A stretch of 10,616 bases of DNA from Bacteroidota bacterium (GTDB taxonomy: Bacteria > Bacteroidota > Bacteroidia > 2-12-FULL-35-15), in contig JAIOQD010000604.1 of NCBI GenBank assembly GCA_021413595.1, positions 1-10,616 of the forward strand, written 5' to 3'. The position numbers and the translations under genes are program-made. The notes under the pieces were generated by a model. The model saw only the letters and a list, made by a program, of their open reading frames with translations, ran no database searches and was not told the origin of the DNA. Numbering within the stretch: position 1 is the first letter of the stretch; every line of letters starts with the position of its first letter. This document shows positions 5,971-10,616 of this stretch, one piece after another.

Positions 5971-6069
5971 ATGATTAGAATTTATGAAGGCATAGGAGGT
6001 GCTAATTCCAGACGTTGTGGGATGATGGTTGAGAGTCTGGGTGTCGCTGCAAGAAGTATTAATTTATAG
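5971..6069 (+). other. 32-codon small ORF in a GC-richer patch, unknown
   Basis: ATG 5971 to TAG 6067 encodes MIRIYEGIGGANSRRCGMMV followed by ESLGVAARSINL. The patch from about 5989 to 6050 is roughly half G+C by eye, clearly above its AT-rich surroundings. It also contains a perfect CCAGAC (6008-6013)/GTCTGG (6035-6040) stem and an AGGAGGTG string (5994-6001). It could be a small protein gene, a leader peptide, a structured RNA upstream of the DEAD-box gene, or a fragment left by recombination. I recognise neither the peptide nor an RNA family. Confidence 0.3.
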
Positions 6070-6088
6070 AACACTGTTAGAAAACCCT

Positions 6089-6096
6089 TACCTTTG
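6089..6096 (+). promoter_or_regulatory. -7 element (TACCTTTG) for the DEAD-box gene
   Basis: TACCTTTG is an exact TAnnTTTG match. It predicts a transcript start near 6100 and a leader of about 55 bases before ATG 6155. No TTG is found at the usual -33 spacing, so the element is only half supported. Confidence 0.45.
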
Positions 6097-6154
6097 TGTA
6101 AAATCACAAGGGACTTTGTTTTTATCAGGTCTCACATTTAACTTAAAATCAACT

Positions 6155-7444
6155 ATGCTATTCGAATCATTAAACCTTATTGAACCTATTTTAAAAGCGT
6201 TACAAGAAGAAGGTTATACAATCCCAACCCCAATACAATCACAATCCATACCGCTTGTTTTACAAGGGAACGATTTACTCGGTTGTGCACAAACTGGAAC
6301 AGGAAAAACGGCTGCATTTGCAATACCCATCTTACAACTATTAAGTGCAAATAAAACGTACGACAAAAAAAAGAAGGTGAGAAGTTTGATCATCACGCCA
6401 ACAAGGGAGTTGGCGGTTCAAATTGGAGAGAGCTTTAGAGCGTATGGGCGACATACAGGCTTAACTTGTACTGTAATTTTTGGAGGTGTTAATCAAAATC
6501 CTCAAACAGCAGCATTGCGTGCAGGTGTGGATATTGTGATTGCAACTCCGGGGCGACTTTTAGATCTGATGAATCAGGGACATTTAACTTTACGTGATGT
6601 GGAGATATTTGTATTAGATGAAGCCGATCGTATGTTGGATATGGGTTTTATTCACGATGTAAAAAAAATGTTGACCGCACTTCCTAAAAAAAGACAGTCA
6701 CTTTTCTTTTCAGCAACCATGCCACCTGAAATTGTTAAACTTGCAAGCACCATATTACAAAACCCTTCAAAGGTTTCGGTAACGCCTGTTTCATCCACAG
6801 TTGATATTATTAAACAATGTGTTTATTTTGTTGATAAAGGAAATAAAAACGATCTGTTGATAGATATTTTAAAGGATAAAAATATTAAAACAGCCTTGGT
6901 ATTTACACGTACCAAACATGGTGCTGATAAAGTTGTTAAAGTTTTATTGAAACATAATATCAAAACAGAGGCTATACATGGTAATAAATCGCAAAATGCC
7001 AGACAACGCGCTTTAACAAATTTCAAAGAACAAACTACCCGTATATTAGTAGCCACAGATATTGCAGCTCGTGGAATTGATGTTGATGATCTTGAATATG
7101 TGATTAATTATGAGATGTCTAATATCGCAGAAACATACGTGCATCGCATAGGAAGAACAGGGAGAGCTGGAGCGAAAGGAACTGCTATTTCGTTTTGTGA
7201 TGCAGAAGAAAAAGAATACTTACGTGATGTTGAAAAATTGATCGCAAAAAAAATTCCTGTAATTGAAAATCATCCATTTCCATTAATTGATCATAATCCG
7301 GTGAAAGCTCCAAAACAACAGCAAGGGAGAAGGAATTTTCGCACCAACGATAGTTCAGCCGGGCGCGGAGGTCATCAAGGTCCGAAACCTACCGGGAATA
7401 ATGGTTCAAAAAAGTGGTTTGGTAAACCAAAAACTTCCAGATAG
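6155..7444 (+). CDS. rhlE: DEAD-box ATP-dependent RNA helicase, RhlE-like
   Basis: The protein has 429 residues when started at ATG 6155. The in-frame extension to TTG 6029 is rejected because it is not protein-like and crosses the -7 box; MLFESLNLIEPILKAL is the usual RhlE-type opening. All core motifs are present: Q motif GYTIPTPIQ (20-28), I AQTGTGKT (45-52), Ia PTRELA (82-87), Ib TPGR (131-134), II DEAD (155-158), III SAT (186-188), IV LVFTRTK (248-254), V ATDIAARGID (300-309), VI HRIGRTGRAG (330-339). A basic, Gly/Gln/Asn-rich tail (about 384-429) probably adds RNA affinity. Such enzymes unwind short RNA duplexes in ribosome assembly, mRNA decay and cold adaptation. Bacteroidota carry several paralogues, so the gene symbol marks a subfamily rather than a proven orthologue. 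Confidence 0.93.
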   Translation: MLFESLNLIEPILKALQEEGYTIPTPIQSQSIPLVLQGNDLLGCAQTGTGKTAAFAIPILQLLSANKTYDKKKKVRSLIITPTRELAVQIGESFRAYGRHTGLTCTVIFGGVNQNPQTAALRAGVDIVIATPGRLLDLMNQGHLTLRDVEIFVLDEADRMLDMGFIHDVKKMLTALPKKRQSLFFSATMPPEIVKLASTILQNPSKVSVTPVSSTVDIIKQCVYFVDKGNKNDLLIDILKDKNIKTALVFTRTKHGADKVVKVLLKHNIKTEAIHGNKSQNARQRALTNFKEQTTRILVATDIAARGIDVDDLEYVINYEMSNIAETYVHRIGRTGRAGAKGTAISFCDAEEKEYLRDVEKLIAKKIPVIENHPFPLIDHNPVKAPKQQQGRRNFRTNDSSAGRGGHQGPKPTGNNGSKKWFGKPKTSR

Positions 7445-7452
7445 GTTTGTTA

Positions 7453-7490
7453 GCCCGTCTTAAGCTACACTGCAATCTTTTTTGGCCGGT
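7453..7490. repeat. Possible relic of a CTGCAATCTTTT-type dispersed repeat
   Basis: Just after the helicase stop, CCCGTCTTAAGCTACACTGC leads into AATCTTTTTTGGCCGG. From memory, this resembles the CCGCTGCAATCTTTT...GCCGG part of the dispersed intergenic repeats of flavobacterial genomes. It is degenerate. The TTTTTT run may help end the helicase transcript, though only a 4-bp TAGC/GCTA stem is visible. Confidence 0.25.
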
Positions 7491-7504
7491 TTTATGCTAA
7501 TTAA

Positions 7505-7534
7505 TTGTTTGTTTTGTGCATGAGATTAACTTTG
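7505..7534 (+). promoter_or_regulatory. Bacteroidota-type promoter for the TPR gene
   Basis: TTG (7505-7507), a 19-nt spacer, and TAACTTTG (7527-7534) match TTG-N17-23-TAnnTTTG. Transcription would start near 7538-7541, about 20 bases before ATG 7560. This is one of the two complete promoter matches in the window. Confidence 0.6.
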
Positions 7535-7559
7535 AAATATTCACAAATCGAAAAAAACA

Positions 7560-8660
7560 ATGTTCAGATCCATCTCAATATATATAGTATTCTTTTTTGT
7601 TTCTTTTTCAGTTCAAGTTGCTGCTCAAATTGAGCCCAAGCCTGTGGCAATCACAATCAATTTTTTAGAAATGGGGAATCATAAATGTGATTCAGCTGCT
7701 GTACATTTGAGAAACAAAGACATTAAGGGAGCCAATAAATTATACGAAGCAGCTATTAAGGATTACAAAAAAGCCGTTAAGGAAGATCCCAAATCGTATT
7801 CGGCTTTTTTTCGTTTGGCAATGGCTCAAACAAAAACTGACGATCATAAAAATGCAATAAAGAACTTTGATATAGCTGTTAGTATTGATACTTCGGTTGG
7901 TGCGACTTATCGTGAACGTGGTATTGCGCAATTAGCACTGGGGAAAAGTAAAGAGGCTTTAGCGGATTATAATAAAGCGATTGATATAAATTTTGAAGAT
8001 GCCGATGCAATATACCAGCGCGGATTGATCTATGAAACGGGCAAAGACCCACAAATTGCTATTGATGATTATTCCAGGGTAATTGAAATTAAGCCTAATT
8101 ATGAAAACGCTTTTATGAAGAGGGGCATCATTTATTACAATGTTAAAAAAGATTATGTGCTTGCAGTAAATGATTTCAATAGGGTACTGGAAATAAATCC
8201 CGACAATAATGACGGTTATCTATGGCGAGGAAAAACAAAATTTAAAGGTGAAGATTTTGATGGTGCAGATAAAGATCTAAGCCGTTATATTGATATGGAA
8301 CCGGGGAATATGGATGCTTTAATTACACGAGGCGCCTCGCGGATAAATATAAATAACAATTCCGGTGCTGTTGAAGATTTTGATGAAATACTAAAGATGG
8401 ATCCTAAAAATATTATTGCTTACATGAATAGGGGAGTCGCTAAAGGGGGAATGAAAAAGTTCAAGGAAGCATTGTTGGACCTTGATAAGGCCATTGAATT
8501 AAAATTTGATTATTCACCCGCATACATAAATAGAGCAGCGGTAAAATTTGCAGCCGGTGATAAAAAGGGAGCTTGCAAAGATCTTGCGAAAGCCGATGGT
8601 TTGAATAATGAAAAGGCGTATAAGCTTATTCAGCAATATTGTAATGATACGAATAGATGA
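7560..8660 (+). CDS. Secreted tetratricopeptide-repeat protein
   Basis: This 366-residue protein begins with a signal peptide (MFRSISIYIVFFFVSFSVQVAA, cleavage near AAQ at residues 21-23) and no lipobox cysteine, so it should be periplasmic or exported. From about residue 45 to 348 it is built of eight or nine consecutive 34-residue TPR units, such as ADAIYQRGLIYETGKDPQIA and NNDGYLWRGKTKFKGEDFD, each with the usual G/A/Y and P spacing. TPR arrays are protein-binding scaffolds; no catalytic domain is present and the partner is unknown. The end, AAGDKKGACKDLAKADGL, is the typical last repeat of Bacteroidota TPR proteins. The gene has its own promoter and a stem-loop after the stop, so it is likely monocistronic. 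Confidence 0.9.
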   Translation: MFRSISIYIVFFFVSFSVQVAAQIEPKPVAITINFLEMGNHKCDSAAVHLRNKDIKGANKLYEAAIKDYKKAVKEDPKSYSAFFRLAMAQTKTDDHKNAIKNFDIAVSIDTSVGATYRERGIAQLALGKSKEALADYNKAIDINFEDADAIYQRGLIYETGKDPQIAIDDYSRVIEIKPNYENAFMKRGIIYYNVKKDYVLAVNDFNRVLEINPDNNDGYLWRGKTKFKGEDFDGADKDLSRYIDMEPGNMDALITRGASRININNNSGAVEDFDEILKMDPKNIIAYMNRGVAKGGMKKFKEALLDLDKAIELKFDYSPAYINRAAVKFAAGDKKGACKDLAKADGLNNEKAYKLIQQYCNDTNR

Positions 8661-8663
8661 TGA

Positions 8664-8700
8664 TGTAATACTTGTATTACATTCTGATATCCTTTTTTTT
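8664..8700 (+). terminator. Stem-loop and T-run between convergent genes
   Basis: TGTAATAC (8664-8671) and GTATTACA (8674-8681) form a perfect 8-bp stem with a TT (effectively CTTG) loop, starting four bases after the TPR stop. A run of eight T follows at 8693-8700. The 11-base gap between stem and T-run is longer than ideal for an intrinsic terminator, but the placement supports transcription ending here. Confidence 0.5.
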
Positions 8701-8707
8701 GAAATTT

Positions 8708-9763
8708 TTAAAAACCTTCTATTAATTTTTCTTTTTCTCCAACTCTATAAACAATAGTAATATGCTTACCATCAGGAGCATATTGAATTTTTACAAACCC
8801 TGTTTTTGTGTCATCCTGAAAAATAGAATCAAACTTTTTCTTTTTTTGAAATTGGTTTAATTTACTTCCTGCACCACTCACTATATAACGATTAGCACCT
8901 TCTTTAAAACATTGCAAATTATGGTCATGCCCTGAGGCACAAATAATGTTATCATATTGATTGAATGATTTCAACATTCTATTTCGCATTTTTTTATAGC
9001 GAGGTTGCTGTATATCCTGTGATAACAATCGATTTAATCCCATCAATCCGAAAATTTGTAATGGTGTTTTGTTTATCAAAAAACGCAATGGCTGCTTACT
9101 TGACGAATGATGTCCATTAGTAAACATTGGATGATGAGTAGCAATAATTACCTGCTCTCCATTCTGTTTGGCGAGGTTCAGCAAGCTATCTAAATGAGAA
9201 TAAAATAATTCATTAGTATGTTTTTTTGATTGGATTTTATTTTTCTTATAATAATGTAAAAACCATTGGGTGTCGATAATTATAAGTCGAAGTTTCTCCT
9301 TTAATAAAACTGTTTCAGGACCAGGCAAGCCATCATGCGGTAAAAAAGTTGAATTGTTTTTATTCTTAGAAATAGTTTTATCTTTTAAATATGTTTCTAC
9401 ATATTTTTCTTCATTTGAAAGCCTCTTCAATCCTTTTGGACCCTGCGCCTGCCAATCGTGATTGCCGGGAATGAAATAAACACTTCCCTTATATTTATTT
9501 AAAATTTGTAACTGTGATTCCAGATGCGCAGCCGATTTTTTATCGTTATCTTTTAATCCGCTTGGGTAAATATTGTCTCCTAAAAAAATTACAGCACTAT
9601 TTGGATGTGATAATAATTCCTCTTTTAGCATTAGCAAAGCTTTTCCGGGTGTGGTGTCTTCACCGGCATCACCAATTAAATAAACGGAATAGGGGGGCAT
9701 TATCTGTGCCGTGAGTGCCAGTGGAAATAAAACTGGAATTAATTTTAAGAAGAATTTTAGCAT
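8708..9763 (-). CDS. Secreted calcineurin-like metallophosphoesterase
   Basis: The 351-residue protein has an N-terminal signal peptide (MLKFFLKLIPVLFPLALTAQ), so it acts outside the cytoplasm. The dinuclear-metal phosphatase motifs are in order: GDAG (31-34), GDNIYP (62-67), GNHDW (100-104), ATHHPM (208-213) and GHDH (278-281). All expected metal-binding Asp, Asn and His residues are present, so an active phosphomonoesterase or diesterase is likely; the substrate cannot be read from sequence. In many Bacteroidota this GNHDW...KGLKR type is the front of a much longer protein with a C-terminal BamA/surface-antigen barrel. Here only the phosphatase remains and the end looks natural (VYRVGEKEKLIEGF). 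It converges on the TPR gene and ends 47 bases from it. No clear promoter was found upstream. Confidence 0.9.
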   Translation of the reverse strand: MLKFFLKLIPVLFPLALTAQIMPPYSVYLIGDAGEDTTPGKALLMLKEELLSHPNSAVIFLGDNIYPSGLKDNDKKSAAHLESQLQILNKYKGSVYFIPGNHDWQAQGPKGLKRLSNEEKYVETYLKDKTISKNKNNSTFLPHDGLPGPETVLLKEKLRLIIIDTQWFLHYYKKNKIQSKKHTNELFYSHLDSLLNLAKQNGEQVIIATHHPMFTNGHHSSSKQPLRFLINKTPLQIFGLMGLNRLLSQDIQQPRYKKMRNRMLKSFNQYDNIICASGHDHNLQCFKEGANRYIVSGAGSKLNQFQKKKKFDSIFQDDTKTGFVKIQYAPDGKHITIVYRVGEKEKLIEGF

Positions 9764-9877
9764 TATGTTAATTTATAAATGTTTCTTTTTTAGAATGAAT
9801 GTATTTGAGTATTAAAAGCTACCCTAGACCAAGGGCGTAAAATTAAGAATTTTCTGACAAAAAACGCCTGCCCAAAG

Positions 9878-9931
9878 TATTCGACAAGCTCTGACTGACC
9901 GTGCGTGGGTCATCTTGAGGCTTGTCGAAAT
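9878..9931. repeat. Inverted repeat of the TTCGACAAGC family
   Basis: TTCGACAAGC (9880-9889) pairs perfectly with GCTTGTCGAA (9920-9929), with GACC (9897-9900) and GGTC (9908-9911) forming an inner stem. The right arm, GGTCATCTTGAGGCTTGTCG, closely matches the dispersed repeat GTCATCCTGAGCTTGTCGAAGG that I recall from many Bacteroidota and other genomes. It lies in the gap between the phosphatase start and the convergently oriented nnrD end. An outer, imperfect pair (AAGCTACCC near 9818 and GGGATAGCTT near 9937) may mark a larger element. Confidence 0.6.
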
Positions 9932-9998
9932 ATGTGGGATAGCTTCTTAACTCAATGAATTATCTCAAAGAAGGTTTAACCCCTATTAAGGGAAAGAC

Positions 9999-10616
9999 TT
10001 ATTCTTTTAAAAACTTAAATGCTACTGATAAATACTCAATGATATCTGAAGCAATCATGCTTTCTTCTGATTTTTCATGTGCAGCAAAATCACCCGCTAA
10101 GCCATGTAAATATACGCCCAAAATACAAGATTGTTGTGATGTGTAACCTTGTGCCATCAAAGAGGTAATTATACCGGTAAGCACATCACCACTGCCACCG
10201 GTAGCCATACCCGGATTTCCTGTTGAATTAAAATATACATCTCCATTTGGACAAGATATAGCAGTGTGGGCTCCTTTTAAAACAACATAAACAGCATATT
10301 TGATTGAGAATTCACGTTGTATCTTAAGCCGCTCCATACTATTTTCGGTTTTGCCGATCAAACGTTCAAATTCTTTTGGATGGGGGGTAAATACACTATT
10401 TGCAGGTATAAAGGAAAGCCATGTTTTATTTTCAGAAATTGAATTAATTGCATCTGCATCAAATACAATCGGAACAGTAGCATTTTGAATCAATAGTTTT
10501 ACAACATTCTGTGTTTGTTTTTCTGTGCCAATACCCGGGCCTATTCCAATGGTATTGTATTTTTCAATACGAATATTATCTGTAATAAAATTGACTTCAC
10601 TATCCACTTCCACCAT
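9999..10616 (-). CDS. nnrD: ADP/ATP-dependent NAD(P)H-hydrate dehydratase, C-terminal part (partial)
   Basis: NnrD repairs damaged NADH and NADPH hydrates by ATP- or ADP-driven dehydration. The visible 205 residues are the C-terminal part of the ribokinase-like domain: GPGIG (26-30), FDADAIN (52-58), TPHPKEFERL (77-86), KGAHT (114-118), the nucleotide-binding NPGMATGGSGDVLTG (134-148) and HGLAGD (171-176). The frame stays open to the right edge, so the ATG at 10616 is only an internal Met. In Bacteroidota the full gene usually encodes about 500 residues, with an N-terminal NAD(P)H-hydrate epimerase domain (NnrE). I expect this fusion beyond the window, but it is not visible. The product is cytosolic. 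Confidence 0.93.
   Translation of the reverse strand: MVEVDSEVNFITDNIRIEKYNTIGIGPGIGTEKQTQNVVKLLIQNATVPIVFDADAINSISENKTWLSFIPANSVFTPHPKEFERLIGKTENSMERLKIQREFSIKYAVYVVLKGAHTAISCPNGDVYFNSTGNPGMATGGSGDVLTGIITSLMAQGYTSQQSCILGVYLHGLAGDFAAHEKSEESMIASDIIEYLSVAFKFLKE

Larger units (their letters stand above)
5779..6154. other. Divergent intergenic region between dnaB and the DEAD-box gene
   Basis: Of these 376 bases, 5791-5970 are AT-rich and show nothing I can assign. Near the dnaB start is a -7-like box (5783-5790). From 5971 to 6069 there is a visibly GC-richer patch with a short ORF, and at 6089-6096 a -7 box pointing to the DEAD-box gene. Confidence 0.6.

Noticed and set aside
5994..6001. AGGAGGTG as a Shine-Dalgarno site
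   Set aside because: Bacteroidota rarely use such sites, and the nearest ATG codons (6022, 6025) are too far away and open no useful frame.
6029..6154. 42-residue N-terminal extension of the DEAD-box helicase starting at TTG
   Set aside because: The extension crosses the -7 box at 6089-6096 and is not helicase-like; the family normally opens with the sequence at ATG 6155.
9981..9992. CCCT-ATTA-AGGG hairpin as an nnrD terminator
   Set aside because: The stem has only four pairs and no U-tract follows on the minus strand.
9955..10146. 63-codon plus-strand frame at the nnrD 3' end
   Set aside because: It mostly mirrors the nnrD coding strand and has no protein character.
1..10616. CRISPR array, tRNA, rRNA, phage or defence island
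   Set aside because: No regularly spaced direct repeats, no tRNA-like cloverleaf or CCA end, and no phage, Cas or restriction genes were seen; the only defence-like genes are the antitoxin/PIN pair.

Overview
The window is about 10.6 kb of AT-rich DNA that looks like a free-living member of the Bacteroidota, probably outside the order Bacteroidales. The evidence is the gene content: an outer-membrane/TSP3/SPOR protein, the secreted family usually mislabelled asparagine synthetase B, an RhlE-type DEAD-box helicase with a basic tail, a TPR lipid-free secreted protein, and a bifunctional-type NnrD. Bacteroidota-style promoters (TTG-N17-23-TAnnTTTG) and almost no Shine-Dalgarno sites agree with this. 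There is no rRNA, tRNA or CRISPR array. Most genes are ordinary chromosomal housekeeping or envelope genes, and I see no complete new multi-gene system.

Layout. Positions 2-1607 (+) hold the 3' part of a large envelope protein (beta-barrel end, thrombospondin type-3 calcium repeats, carboxypeptidase-like domain, two SPOR-like domains). It is split into two overlapping frames by an apparent one-base insertion near 581-584. Positions 1608-2211 have no gene but are dense in repeats: a 141-bp MITE-like element with 17-bp terminal inverted repeats and a TTAT target duplication, a perfect 33-nt palindrome, and relics of dispersed Bacteroidota repeats. Positions 2212-4092 (-) read antitoxin, PIN-domain toxin, then the secreted asparagine-synthetase-B-like protein. 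The toxin is frameshifted near 3611-3616, and its restored stop lies one base before the next start. Positions 4240-5778 (-) are the replicative helicase dnaB.

A 376-bp divergent intergenic region (5779-6154) separates dnaB from an rhlE-like DEAD-box helicase (6155-7444, +). It contains a short GC-richer patch with a 32-codon ORF. A secreted TPR protein follows (7560-8660, +), then a convergent secreted calcineurin-like phosphatase (8708-9763, -). After another dispersed inverted repeat comes the C-terminal half of NAD(P)H-hydrate dehydratase (9999-10616, -), which runs off the right edge.

Functional links are loose. DnaB unwinds DNA at the fork and RhlE remodels RNA; they share only a divergent promoter region. 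The antitoxin and toxin form a translationally overlapping pair behind a strong promoter that may give a leaderless mRNA. The points most worth following are the MITE candidate, the two single-base frameshifts, the small ORF or RNA patch at 5971-6069, the SSB-like acidic tail of DnaB, and the true role of the so-called asparagine synthetase B.
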